Under the pieces are notes generated by a model. That model saw only the letters and a list, made by a program, of their open reading frames with translations. It made no database searches and had not been told where the DNA came from. The position numbers were made by a program, and so were the translations under genes. This document shows, piece by piece, positions 8,811 through 17,638 of a stretch of DNA of 64,000 bases. Origin of the DNA: Thermoplasmatota archaeon (GTDB taxonomy: Archaea; Thermoplasmatota; JAKEGO01). Location: contig JANQNK010000020.1 of assembly GCA_028279595.1 (NCBI GenBank), positions 248,001 to 312,000 of the forward strand, in the 5' to 3' direction. Position 1 is the stretch's first letter; each line of letters starts with the position of its first letter.

Positions 8811-8903
8811 GATTACTATTCACCTGATGCCTGGATAGTAAGAAATTAACATGTTCACCAAAACGTATATGGTGTATGGTGTTCATTTTCGGTCGGTGGT
8901 AAT

Positions 8904-10277
8904 GTGAAATATCATCTGATGGTGCTGCTCGTGTTCGTCATGTTCCTAGGTTCGACCATGACCGCAGCGGCCGATTATCCCAACGATTGGACCCACAGAC
9001 CTGTTTTGGAGCATTTCACGGGACTGTCCTGTCCTCCGTGCATGTCGGGGGCACATCCCGATTCCACACAGCTGTGGCAGGAGGAGGGATACACCGAGGG
9101 CAATCCCTGGAACTACATCGAGTTCCATGAGCTCAACGGAGGCGGCGAGGACGACCTCATGACCGACGAGTCCGAGGACAGGATGCGATACTACCAGCCC
9201 GGTGTGTCCGGCACCCCGTCCCTCGAGGCTGACGGCGGATATGTCCAGCTGGGCGGATCACATGGGTCCACAGCTGACGCGAACTACGCCGACATGAAGG
9301 AGGCGCTCGCGGACTCCGGCAACAGGGACGCCATCAAGAAGGTGAAGTTGGATGTCGTCTCCAAGTTCGACGGCAGCGAGTTCGTCATCAACGTCACTGT
9401 CGAGTACCTCCAGAACGATGAAGCGTTCGATCCGTTCAACCCCCTTGCTCCCGATACGCTCAACGGGCTCCTTCACGTCTTCATGATCGAGGACAACGTC
9501 ACTGCCTGGAGCACGGTCAACGAGGAGTACGTCACCACGCACAACGTATTCAGGGAGTACGGGATGGAGGGCGAGGAGATCACCCTCGAGGTCGGAGAGA
9601 CCTGGAACAAGATGGCAGTCTGGAACGTCCCGACCACGGCGATCCGCGACGGCGAGGAGGAGGAGATCCGAGTCCCGATCAACCCTCTCAATGTCTACCC
9701 GGTCGCTGTTCTCTATGACACCGACGACACGTCCTCCGGCAGAGGGGATGGCAGCGACAACAACGACGGTGGCGATGGTGATGGGACCCCGCGAGCACTC
9801 AACTCCGCCACCCCTATGAGCTCCGCCTACGACGCCGACCAGACCCCGCCGACCATCAGGGATATCACCCTGAAGAAGGAGGGCAAGAAGGTCAACGCAT
9901 CGCTTTACCTGGACGACAGGGACGACATCGCCGGAGCGATCATCCTTTACACTACGAGCCTTGGCGGGGATAACGAATCCGTTCCCACGTGGATGTCCGC
10001 CGAGATAAAGCTCAAGGCTTGCGTCGGCGACGTCTGTGACAAGAAGGAGAGTGGTCTCGGCTACGCGACCCTCGACATCACCCCCGGAACGGAGTTCTAC
10101 TTCTACGTCCTGGCCTACGATGGGGAGTGGACCCAGGCGACGTCGAAGCAGATGAAGGCCTCCGACTACATGAAGGTCAGCAGCGGTGGATCGGACGCGA
10201 CCCCGTTCGACCCGATGCTCCCGATACTGGCGTTCGCAATAGTCGCCATCATGGTCAGCAGGAAGCGCCGGAACTGA
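8904..10277 (+). CDS. Membrane-anchored surface protein with CPPC thioredoxin-like domain
   Basis: Probable exported thiol-disulfide or redox-sensing surface protein. A signal peptide (about 1-25) is followed by a thioredoxin-like domain whose motif HFTGLSCPPCMSG puts a CPPC site near residues 42-45; SGTPSLEADGGY resembles the cis-Pro region. The layout recalls Omp28-like thioredoxin-fold proteins. A beta-rich middle, a Gly/Asp/Asn spacer around residue 280 and a second beta domain follow. The C-terminus is PFDPM, a hydrophobic helix and SRKRRN, resembling the anchor of the first surface protein. Start is GTG at 8904 after GGTGGT; an ATG at 8919 is an alternative. Convergent with another thioredoxin-fold surface gene. 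Confidence 0.72.
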   Translation: MKYHLMVLLVFVMFLGSTMTAAADYPNDWTHRPVLEHFTGLSCPPCMSGAHPDSTQLWQEEGYTEGNPWNYIEFHELNGGGEDDLMTDESEDRMRYYQPGVSGTPSLEADGGYVQLGGSHGSTADANYADMKEALADSGNRDAIKKVKLDVVSKFDGSEFVINVTVEYLQNDEAFDPFNPLAPDTLNGLLHVFMIEDNVTAWSTVNEEYVTTHNVFREYGMEGEEITLEVGETWNKMAVWNVPTTAIRDGEEEEIRVPINPLNVYPVAVLYDTDDTSSGRGDGSDNNDGGDGDGTPRALNSATPMSSAYDADQTPPTIRDITLKKEGKKVNASLYLDDRDDIAGAIILYTTSLGGDNESVPTWMSAEIKLKACVGDVCDKKESGLGYATLDITPGTEFYFYVLAYDGEWTQATSKQMKASDYMKVSSGGSDATPFDPMLPILAFAIVAIMVSRKRRN

Positions 10278-10343
10278 GTGTGTATTTGACTTGATTCACA
10301 GATCACATAGCCGTGGCTACGTCCAACGATACTGGATAACGGA

Positions 10344-11342
10344 TCACCTGTGACGCTTCCGTTTCTTCGAGCGTCCCTTCTTCCCCCGCTGTCTCGGCTT
10401 GCCAGAACTTGCGGGCACCTTCTTGACCGCAGGCTTCTTCCTGGGTCGGGATGCCCGTTTCACCTTTCCTTTGGACCTCGTCTCCCTGCTGCGCCTGCCA
10501 TCCATGAACAGATAGACGCCTACTGCGGCGAGCACCGCGATGAGACCGATCATCCCCATCGCTGTCGTGGAAAGTCCCTCGGAGCCTGAACCCTTGTCCT
10601 CGGTTCCGTCAATTGGGCCCGCTGCCTCGCTCACCGTCTTCTGGGCGCCCTGATAGATCTCGCCTGTCTGTATGTCCTGGACGAAAGCGACCACCCCGAG
10701 GTTCTCGGGCCAAGGGTCCACCGTGAACGTGAAGGTCTTTGAGAAGGCCTCCCCGTCGAGGACGGAGACGTCCTTGGTCCTCATTCCCCTGGCGACGAAG
10801 CGGAACTCATCCAGTCCGTTCGCTCCATCGTACTCAACGTAGTCCTGGACGAGGACGACCGAGAGCTCGGTGTCGTTGAAGATGTCCTCTTCCGGCGTAC
10901 CGTTCACCCACACCTTCAGGGTCGGGTCGTCGTTGATCACGCCGATCCTCAGTTTGAGCGGGGCGGATACCGACGAACGGCTGCTCAGTGCGCTCCTGTA
11001 ATCGTCGCCGACGTCCTCGTATCCCCCGACTATCTTCTCACCGCCGTCGAACACGACGGTGGGATAGCCGTCAACACCGTAGTTCTGCATCCTTCCCTGC
11101 GTCGAAGAGATGCCCATCGGGTCCCTCTCGCCGCTGTATTCCAGGGGATGGAACGATATTACAGCCATGGATCCCTTGTTCGCCTCGTAGACCTGACCCA
11201 GCTGGGGGTCCGCTATGGCACAGTAGGGACAGTTCTGAGCAGTGTACAGTTCGGCGACGACGAACCTGTTCGCAGCGCTCGCTGCCGGCAGCAGGGTGAT
11301 CATCAGAACGATCGATATCGCGAAGGTCCAGGAAGGTCGCAT
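10344..11342 (-). CDS. Membrane-anchored thioredoxin-fold protein (CPYC) with basic cytoplasmic tail
   Basis: Predicted exported thioredoxin-fold protein. A signal peptide ends near the AANRF segment; VAELYTAQNCPYCAIADPQ gives a CPYC active site near residues 38-41, and VDGYPTVVFDGGEKIVGGY is a classic cis-Pro strand region. A beta-sandwich domain follows, then one transmembrane helix near 264-284 and a strongly basic tail of about 50 residues (repeated RKK, KKR and RSK). Orientation would put the thioredoxin domain outside and the basic tail in the cytoplasm. The 332-residue gene has AGATATTAAAG upstream at about 11364-11374. It faces the CPPC protein gene, and the two could act as a redox pair, which is inference. 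Confidence 0.75.
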   Translation of the reverse strand: MRPSWTFAISIVLMITLLPAASAANRFVVAELYTAQNCPYCAIADPQLGQVYEANKGSMAVISFHPLEYSGERDPMGISSTQGRMQNYGVDGYPTVVFDGGEKIVGGYEDVGDDYRSALSSRSSVSAPLKLRIGVINDDPTLKVWVNGTPEEDIFNDTELSVVLVQDYVEYDGANGLDEFRFVARGMRTKDVSVLDGEAFSKTFTFTVDPWPENLGVVAFVQDIQTGEIYQGAQKTVSEAAGPIDGTEDKGSGSEGLSTTAMGMIGLIAVLAAVGVYLFMDGRRSRETRSKGKVKRASRPRKKPAVKKVPASSGKPRQRGKKGRSKKRKRHR

Positions 11343-11397
11343 GTTCGGAATTCCACCTTTCCGCTTTAATATCTTGTCCCGTAAGGCTCCCCAATCG

Positions 11398-11406
11398 TTA
11401 AATAAG
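11398..11406 (+). promoter_or_regulatory. TATA box for endA
   Basis: TTAAATAAG lies about 26 bases before the ATG at 11428, so the mRNA is probably leaderless. This decides against the longer ORF beginning at 11242, which would lie upstream of the promoter. Confidence 0.55.
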
Positions 11407-11427
11407 CGCTATCGGCTCGTGACCACG

Positions 11428-12468
11428 ATGCGGAGGGAATACGCGAAGGGGTCCTTCGAGGACGACCACGTCATCGTGCCGAACGAGACCGACGCCTCCC
11501 GGCTGCGGTCGAGAGGCAGGTTCGGCGAGACCATCGCCGGAGGAGCCCTGAGGCTCGACCTGGTGGAGGCACTCTTCCTCCTGGAGGAGGGACGTCTCAG
11601 ACTCAGGACAAGCCACTCCAAGGTCCTTGACGCCGGTTACCGGCTTCACGACGACTTCGGCGTACGGTTCCTGTCCTACAGCGATTTAAGGAGTCGAGGT
11701 CTCGCCCTGTCGACCGCGAGGTCAGGCACGTCCTTCGACATGTTCCCACGCGGCGGGGAGTTCTCGGACCCGTCCGACACCGGTGTCATAGCGGTCTCTG
11801 AGCGGAGCGTACTGTCGCTCGACGACGTCCTTGCCACCGTCTCCTCGATCACGCCATCGAGGGAGCTCATGTACTCGGTCGTTGACGACGAGGGGGACGT
11901 AACCTACTACCATGCGACATCGCCCGAGCTCAGCGGGGACTGGACACCCGACATTCCCGAGGGCCGTATCCAGATAATGGAGGACCGCGGGATAATCGAG
12001 GGAGAGGCGTCCCACGACCTCTTCGAGAAGGGTTTCTTCGGCCGCCGGATGATGTCGTGGACCGTGCTTTCGCTCATAGAATGTGCATACCTCGGAGAAC
12101 AGGGAATGGATATGTTCAGGAGAGGTCGACGCACTTCCGTCAAGGCCGTGATGAGGCGTGCTGCATGGCTGGACAGAACTGCCGACATCAAGCTCGATGC
12201 TTACACGGAACTTCGCAACAGGGGACTGATCCCGAAGACCGGATTCAAGTTCGGAGGGCACTTCAGGGTCTACGACAGCATGCCCAGAACGAAGAGGGAA
12301 TCTGACCGTACTCACGCCCGATTCCTGCTCCAGGTCGTCCCGAGACACTTCAGGACCACCTGGGAAGAGGTGTCCAGGGCTGTAAGGCTGGCCCATGGCG
12401 TCAGAAAGGAGATGGTATATTTCGCTCCGCCCTCGAGGTTCCTCGGGCTCGCAAGGGTGAGGCCATAA
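11428..12468 (+). CDS. endA: tRNA-splicing endonuclease EndA (two-unit form)
   Basis: Endonuclease that cuts bulge-helix-bulge motifs at intron boundaries in archaeal pre-tRNA and pre-rRNA. At 346 residues it is about twice the single-unit size, matching the homodimeric form with two fused repeats, of which the C-terminal one is catalytic. The C-terminal unit shows KFGGHFRVYD (catalytic Tyr near 281), THARFLLQVV (His near 294) and SRAVRLAHGVRKEMVYF (Lys near 325), the Tyr-His-Lys triad. The N-terminal half (LRSRGRFGE onward) keeps the fold pattern without the triad. The start follows from a TATA box at 11398. It converges with the phosphoesterase gene, four bases apart. Confidence 0.9.
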   Translation: MRREYAKGSFEDDHVIVPNETDASRLRSRGRFGETIAGGALRLDLVEALFLLEEGRLRLRTSHSKVLDAGYRLHDDFGVRFLSYSDLRSRGLALSTARSGTSFDMFPRGGEFSDPSDTGVIAVSERSVLSLDDVLATVSSITPSRELMYSVVDDEGDVTYYHATSPELSGDWTPDIPEGRIQIMEDRGIIEGEASHDLFEKGFFGRRMMSWTVLSLIECAYLGEQGMDMFRRGRRTSVKAVMRRAAWLDRTADIKLDAYTELRNRGLIPKTGFKFGGHFRVYDSMPRTKRESDRTHARFLLQVVPRHFRTTWEEVSRAVRLAHGVRKEMVYFAPPSRFLGLARVRP

Positions 12469-12472
12469 CTGT

Positions 12473-14566
12473 TCATTCCGGCGGCGAGACGGTTACGAGG
12501 TCATAGATACCTTCGACACCGGCAGCGTACCTCGTGTTCGTGTAGAAATGCTTCCTTCGGACCACCTCGACCTCGAAGCCATCGATACCGACGGTCGAAT
12601 TCTCGAAGCTCATTATCGTGGTCCTGTTGTTGAAAGGCGAGATGTCCCTGATGTACGCAGCCGTCCCGTTCTCCCGCCAACCGAAGGAGACGTCGTCGCT
12701 CCACAGCTGCGGCCTGACGTAGACAAGCTGGACGATCCCCACCCGGTTCCCGTCTATCGAGCACCTGAAGCCCAGTTCGTTGTCCATCAGTTCGTGGTCC
12801 AGTTGTCCGCCTTCGTGCTCCCCGGGAGCCAGTGTGCTCGCCGTCGAATACGAGTTCCCGTTCAGGACGACGCTCATCATCCTCGTGAAGGACCCGTTGG
12901 CGACCCTCGACAGGCTCCAGGCGTCCATGAAGTATGTCTGGTTCGTGCCCCGGAACCTAACCTTTGGCTGGATGAACCAGACGTCAGGGTCGACAGGTAC
13001 CGTGAAGTTGCTGCTGATCCAGGTATAGTTCTCATCCACAGGTACGTTCGAGAGCACGGTAATGTTGGCAGCGAGGTCGTCCAGGTCCCTGTAGGTCGGG
13101 ATGGTGATATCAAGGTCCAATGTGCCGGTGCCGTTCACGGACCTGACGTATACCCCGAACTCGTACTCCTTGCCCGGGACCGCTATGGCGGTGTTGTATG
13201 GGACGTTCCCTTCGATGTGCTTTCCCGCGTTCGAGGGACTGGTCGCGATCTCCAGTACCTTTCCCCCCGGGACCTTGATGAAGTCGTCCTCCTCGGCGCT
13301 GTACAGGTTCAGAAGGGCCTCGTCCCCCCTGACGGAATAGAAATATCCCCTTGTCGCCAGATTGGAGTCGAATCCGATCAGGTCGGCATTGTCAAGATGT
13401 TCAGTCACGTCTGAACCGATCAGTTCGATCAGGTAGTCCTCTGCCACCATGTGGTTGTTCCAGGTCCATGTCTGGCCGTCCATGACCTGCTTGGGAATGC
13501 TGTACCATTCCATGCCGGACGATGAAACGGAGTTGTCCATTTCCTCCCTGAGGTAGGGCAGGCCGGTAACCTCGAAATCCTGATAGGTGCCGTTGGCCGA
13601 GTCCCAGAGCTGGATGGCTACCTCCGAGTCCGTGATGGAGAAGATGTAGGACCAGCCGCCCTGGTCGAGCCCGGTGGTGTACCTCCCGTTGGAAGGAACC
13701 AGGACGAACGTGCAATCGTCGTCCCATGTCTCCCCATGGAGGTCGTGGGCGATCGTGTCATAACCCTTCTCCTTGTGACCGTGGATGTACAGGACGATCT
13801 GTGGATTGTCGTCGAAGAGGGAATACCACCAGTCTATATCGTTGTGGACCCCGTAGTCGTTGCCGTTCCAGGAACTGGACCTGTCATGTCCGGCTCCCGT
13901 GGTCTCGGCCGTTGCCTGATGGCTCAGGATCACCGTCGTGTGATCCCCATACCTGTCGACGAGGTACTCTATCCATGTCTCCTGATACTGCGATAGATCG
14001 TAGAGCACATTCGTCTGGGCGGCGCAGATGAACAGGACATTGTTGTACATGAAGGCGTAGTTGTTCTCGTTCATGCCGGAGATGGACCGCCCAAGCCGCT
14101 CCTTGCGCACCGGATCGCCGTCGACCATGTTGTCGTAGTTCGTTATGTCATGGTTCCCGAACGTCCAGAAGTACGGTATCCTCTGGTGGTCAGCGTTGTT
14201 GGCGACTATCTGACGCCAAGTGTAATCGACATCGGTCCATTTGCCGGGCATCCTGCTGTCGCTGATCCAGTCCCCCATGGTCGCGATCACGAAGTCCATC
14301 TCGGGAAGGTCTGGGTGGTCCATCCAGTCCTCGATGGTGTCCGTGTCGTGCGGTGGAACCATTCCGTTGGAGGCTCCGTAATGCTGGTCGGCACTCACTC
14401 CGAAATGGATGACGTCACCCCGAAGGTCGTAGACCGTCGGTGGTTCATCGATCTCTTCCTTCTCGTCATCATCATCACTGTCGAAACAACCCTGAAGGCC
14501 TGTTAGTAGCAGAATTATTGTGAGAAGAACTACGATCGGTCGGTCAATCGGATGTGTCCGCCCCAT
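12473..14566 (-). CDS. Calcineurin-like metallophosphoesterase lipoprotein
   Basis: Probable membrane-tethered extracellular metallophosphoesterase. From the ATG at 14566 the protein has a short basic start, a hydrophobic helix and lipobox LQGC at residues 24-27, then an acidic linker FDSDDDDEKEEID. The phosphoesterase motifs follow in order: GVSADQHYG (DxH), GDWISDS (GD), GNHDITN (GNHD), ILSHQAT and YIHGHKE, giving a complete two-metal site. After about residue 380 come beta-rich domains, probably carbohydrate-binding or Ig-like. The ORF track starts at 14623, but those 19 basic residues lie inside the upstream gene and would precede the lipoprotein signal. Substrate unknown. About 697 residues, long for a bare phosphoesterase. 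Confidence 0.85.
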   Translation of the reverse strand: MGRTHPIDRPIVVLLTIILLLTGLQGCFDSDDDDEKEEIDEPPTVYDLRGDVIHFGVSADQHYGASNGMVPPHDTDTIEDWMDHPDLPEMDFVIATMGDWISDSRMPGKWTDVDYTWRQIVANNADHQRIPYFWTFGNHDITNYDNMVDGDPVRKERLGRSISGMNENNYAFMYNNVLFICAAQTNVLYDLSQYQETWIEYLVDRYGDHTTVILSHQATAETTGAGHDRSSSWNGNDYGVHNDIDWWYSLFDDNPQIVLYIHGHKEKGYDTIAHDLHGETWDDDCTFVLVPSNGRYTTGLDQGGWSYIFSITDSEVAIQLWDSANGTYQDFEVTGLPYLREEMDNSVSSSGMEWYSIPKQVMDGQTWTWNNHMVAEDYLIELIGSDVTEHLDNADLIGFDSNLATRGYFYSVRGDEALLNLYSAEEDDFIKVPGGKVLEIATSPSNAGKHIEGNVPYNTAIAVPGKEYEFGVYVRSVNGTGTLDLDITIPTYRDLDDLAANITVLSNVPVDENYTWISSNFTVPVDPDVWFIQPKVRFRGTNQTYFMDAWSLSRVANGSFTRMMSVVLNGNSYSTASTLAPGEHEGGQLDHELMDNELGFRCSIDGNRVGIVQLVYVRPQLWSDDVSFGWRENGTAAYIRDISPFNNRTTIMSFENSTVGIDGFEVEVVRRKHFYTNTRYAAGVEGIYDLVTVSPPE

Positions 14567-14987
14567 CCGCGCCCTCCTCCGTCTTCCCTTCGCCGTCATC
14601 CGGACCCGAACTGGGTTTGACACCCTTTAATCCCTTCGGCCGTCTCCTCCGGGGGCGGCGGAAGCCGATGAGGCCGTTCATCTCCATTATCCTCAGAAGA
14701 TAGGCCAGACGCGGATAGAGTGGTTCGATCCTCTCGCCGAACTCGTCGTGCATCGTCTCTCCGATCTCGCGTACGGTCCGCTTCCCATCGATGAGCTTCC
14801 AGGCCGCAGTGGACCTTGCGTCGAGATTGATGGAGACCTCTATGGGGAACCCGAAGGCCTTCGCCGCCTTCTCCTTCCATGGTTTCGAGAACTTGGGTCT
14901 GACGATCCGGACCTTGCCGTCCACGGTCTTCCCCTTCACCCTTCGGTAGGGGACCTTCTCAAGAACGTTCTCTCTCACTTGTTCCAT
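14544..14987 (-). CDS. PqqD-like small protein
   Basis: A 147-residue protein with a PqqD-like core at about 48-110: INLDARSTAAWKLIDGKRTV and LYPRLAYLLRIMEMNGLIGF. PqqD-family proteins are peptide chaperones that bind precursor peptides and present them to radical SAM enzymes; stand-alone copies of unknown role are common. The N-terminus is basic and the C-terminus is a low-complexity RRPRRRRPK then acidic tail. No radical SAM enzyme or precursor peptide is adjacent. It overlaps the OPT transporter gene by 13 bases and the lipoprotein gene by 23, so the three are probably one transcript. The function in this setting is unknown. Confidence 0.7.
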   Translation of the reverse strand: MEQVRENVLEKVPYRRVKGKTVDGKVRIVRPKFSKPWKEKAAKAFGFPIEVSINLDARSTAAWKLIDGKRTVREIGETMHDEFGERIEPLYPRLAYLLRIMEMNGLIGFRRPRRRRPKGLKGVKPSSGPDDGEGKTEEGADGADTSD

Positions 14988-16963
14988 AGGTCATCCCACA
15001 GCTCCCTGACCGAGGACTTCTCTATCAGGGTCCGGAGCGAAACGTATCCGAGCAATATAACGAAGTATGCGAACATCAGCATGCTGGGCCAGGCGGCCGG
15101 ATCGGTGAATATCGCCATCTCGATCTCCGCCATGACAAGTGCGGCGACGATCACGCCCATGAGGGCCTCGCCCGCGATCAGGCCAGAGCTGAACAGGATG
15201 CCGTTGTGGCCTGTCTGCTCCTTCTCCTCGTCTATCTTCTTCTTGATCTCATCGGGATGCAGATGATATGTACGTTTGATTGTGTGATTTTCAGCCACCT
15301 TCCCTACAGTATGCCTGAGGAGGCCGCCGATGAAGATCGGTACGGAGAGCGTGAACGGGAGGTAGATGCCGATGGCGACGGACATGATCGGTATCCTCAG
15401 AATGATGAGCCCGAAGGCGATTATCATCCCGAGCGCCACCATGTCGTACGGCATGTCTCCCTCGAAGACGCCCTGCGTCACACCTGCGATGAGGCCTGCC
15501 TGCGGCGCCGGAAGCGAGGGGCTGCCGATCTCGTACGCGCTGTGAAGGGCTACCAAGGTCCAGCCGATGACGAGAGCGGCTGCGATGACCCCGATGAACT
15601 CGGCGATCTGAAGGTTCCTGGGGGTCGCACCCAGAAGCTGCCCGGTCTTCAGGTCCTGCATGACGTCCCCTGCGATAGCAGCGGCGCAACACACCAGGGC
15701 AGCGACCAGGACCGTCGATGTCATTCCGGCATCACCCTCGGCGCCGAGGGCGACCAGCAACAGTGCCGCGAACAAGGCTGTCGCGACCGTTACCCCGGAG
15801 ATGGGATTGTTGGAACTTCCCACCAGTCCGGCTATGTATCCAGCTATCGCTGTGAAGAAGAACGCTGCCACTAGCATGACGACGCTCGACACTGACGCTA
15901 TCAACAGGTCCTCCGAGACCCACAGGTAGACGGCGAAGATCGGTATCACGAAGAGGAAGATGAGGGTCCAGGTGAGCTTCATGTTCATATCGAGCTCGGT
16001 CCTGATGACCTCCTTCTCGGTGTCCGTGCCGCCGAAAGCCTGACTGATGCCCTTGGTGATTGCCTGTCGCATGCTGAAGATCGAATATATTCCGCCCACC
16101 ACCATTGCGCCGACGCCGATGTACCTGATCTTCGTCGACCAGAGCACCGTGTAGACCCCGATGTCGTCCCACGGGCCGATCCAACCGGCCGGTTGGTCCG
16201 GCCATCCCTGGGTCATGCCGATCGCCGGAGCCAGGATGAACCATCCGAGGATGCCGCCCATGAAGATGTATGACGCGATCCTGAGGCCCACTATGTACCC
16301 AACGCTCATGAGCGCGGGCGAGAGGTTGGCGCCTCCGTAGAAGCGTCCCTTCCAGATCCGGGCGGTCGCCTGGACCTTCTCCCTGAATATCGAGAGACCG
16401 AACTCGGAGGATGCGAACTTGTAGGCCATCGCCGAGGCAAGGCCGACCATGACGTACTTGACGCCTGGACCACCCTCCTCCCCTGTCTTCAGGACCTCGG
16501 TCGCCGCCACTCCTTCGGGATACGGCAGGTCCAGGTCGACTATGAGGACCCGGCGGAGCGATATCGTGAAGAGGACTCCGAGACAGCCACCGACGAGGGC
16601 GATGATGGTCGTCTTGGTGACGTCGATCTCCGACCAGAGTCCGAGGACGAGCAATGCGGGAATGGTAAAGATGACACCCGCGGCCAGGCTCTCGCCGGCG
16701 GACGCCATGGTCTTCGCGAGGTTCGTCTCGAGGATCGTCGCATTCTCGACTATCCCGTACTTAGTGAGACCCCGGAAGACAGCGAGCGCAATGACAGCTG
16801 CCGGGATCGTCGCGGAGACGGTCATTCCAGCGTAGAGGCCGAGGTAGGCGTTCGCCGCCGCCATGACTATCGAGAGGAAGATACCGAGCATCACAGCCTT
16901 CGCTGTCAGCTCCGGAACCGTGACCTCAGGCGGTATGTATGGGACGAAATCCTTCTCTACCAT
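14975..16963 (-). CDS. OPT family oligopeptide transporter
   Basis: Integral membrane transporter of the OPT/YSL superfamily, proton-coupled importers of oligopeptides or metal-chelate complexes. The 662 residues hold many hydrophobic helices; family-like stretches include MAAANAYLGLYAGMTVSATI near residue 35, DLPYPEGVAATEVLKTG near 145 and GSSNNPISGVTVAT near 385. Length and the N-terminal GLYAGMTVSATIP motif fit the prokaryotic OPT branch. The ATG at 16963 is preceded by GGAGAACT, with a TTTAAGAG promoter-like element further upstream. It heads the OPT-PqqD-phosphoesterase string and is divergent from the feo operon. Peptide uptake would fit the amino-acid metabolism seen elsewhere, but the substrate is not shown. 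Confidence 0.88.
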   Translation of the reverse strand: MVEKDFVPYIPPEVTVPELTAKAVMLGIFLSIVMAAANAYLGLYAGMTVSATIPAAVIALAVFRGLTKYGIVENATILETNLAKTMASAGESLAAGVIFTIPALLVLGLWSEIDVTKTTIIALVGGCLGVLFTISLRRVLIVDLDLPYPEGVAATEVLKTGEEGGPGVKYVMVGLASAMAYKFASSEFGLSIFREKVQATARIWKGRFYGGANLSPALMSVGYIVGLRIASYIFMGGILGWFILAPAIGMTQGWPDQPAGWIGPWDDIGVYTVLWSTKIRYIGVGAMVVGGIYSIFSMRQAITKGISQAFGGTDTEKEVIRTELDMNMKLTWTLIFLFVIPIFAVYLWVSEDLLIASVSSVVMLVAAFFFTAIAGYIAGLVGSSNNPISGVTVATALFAALLLVALGAEGDAGMTSTVLVAALVCCAAAIAGDVMQDLKTGQLLGATPRNLQIAEFIGVIAAALVIGWTLVALHSAYEIGSPSLPAPQAGLIAGVTQGVFEGDMPYDMVALGMIIAFGLIILRIPIMSVAIGIYLPFTLSVPIFIGGLLRHTVGKVAENHTIKRTYHLHPDEIKKKIDEEKEQTGHNGILFSSGLIAGEALMGVIVAALVMAEIEMAIFTDPAAWPSMLMFAYFVILLGYVSLRTLIEKSSVRELWDDLWNK

Positions 16964-17089
16964 AGTTCTCCGGCTAGGTTATTGCTGTATGGCTCTTAAA
17001 GATGACTGTCAACGACATTATCATCCGTGTAACGACCGAACCATGGACCACCTTGGAACCGGTGATAAGACGGTCACCATTCGAAAACG

Positions 17090-17144
17090 TTATAAAAGAA
17101 GGCGTTATACTTAAGTTGCGTTAAGTCAGTTAATCTTGCTTAAC
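17090..17144 (+). promoter_or_regulatory. feo operon promoter with TTAAG/CTTAA repeats over the start site
   Basis: CGAAAA then TTATAAAAG (17090-17098) reads as a BRE plus TATA box, placing transcription start near 17115-17120. TTAAG at 17111-17115 and 17121-17125, GTTAA at 17129 and CTTAAC at 17139-17144 crowd over and just after that site; GTTAAG and CTTAAC form an inverted pair. This position is suitable for a repressor. An iron-responsive DtxR-type regulator is the natural guess for a feo operon, but no regulator gene is present to tie it to. Confidence 0.5.
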
Positions 17145-17158
17145 TCGGAGGCCCTCGA

Positions 17159-17629
17159 GTGGACGAGACGACCCTCGACAAGATCGAGCCAGGCAATGCT
17201 GCCGTCGTTACACGCGTTGGCAGGCATGGCCATGGAAGGAGGCGCCTCATGGCCATGGGAATGGTCCCGGGTACCGAGATCGAGGTTCTCAGGAAGGCTC
17301 CGCTCGGCGACCCGGTCGAGTACAGGATAAAGGGTTACAGCCTCTCCATGAGGAAGGCTGATGCTGCCGACATCGAGGTCAGGCCGAACGGCGGTGTCAA
17401 TGGATTCTCCAGGCCGATGGCCACCATCCCCGAGGGCGATACCGGGCGAATCGTCGGTCTCCACGCTGGGAAGGGCCTGGCGCGGAAGCTCGAGAGAATG
17501 GGTTTCTCCCTCGGGTCCGAGATCCGGATACTCAGGACCGGAAGGGGAAGGCTGAAGGTCGAACTCGACGGAAGCGAGGTCGCTGTAGGCAAGGGCATGG
17601 CCATGAAGATCATGGTCGAACCCCTCTGA
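17159..17629 (+). CDS. feoA: Tandem double FeoA-domain protein
   Basis: Accessory protein of ferrous iron uptake through FeoB. FeoA is normally an SH3-like domain of about 75 residues; this 156-residue protein holds two copies. The first (about 6-75) has VVTRVGRHGHGRRRLMAMGM and GTEIEVLRKAPLGDPVEYRI, the second (about 82-155) has GRIVGLHAGKGLARKLERMGF and GSEIRILRTGRGRLKVEL, each with the family's beta pattern and the GM-PG-turn spacing. The GTG at 17159 follows GGAGG by seven bases, which fixes the start. feoB begins ten bases after the stop. The duplication is directly visible; any functional effect is inference. Confidence 0.9.
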   Translation: MDETTLDKIEPGNAAVVTRVGRHGHGRRRLMAMGMVPGTEIEVLRKAPLGDPVEYRIKGYSLSMRKADAADIEVRPNGGVNGFSRPMATIPEGDTGRIVGLHAGKGLARKLERMGFSLGSEIRILRTGRGRLKVELDGSEVAVGKGMAMKIMVEPL

Positions 17630-17638
17630 GGTGTCATC

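Noticed and set aside
12548-13414. Plus-strand ORF of 288 codons
   Set aside because: Antisense to the phosphoesterase gene, which has complete catalytic motifs; no recognisable sequence.
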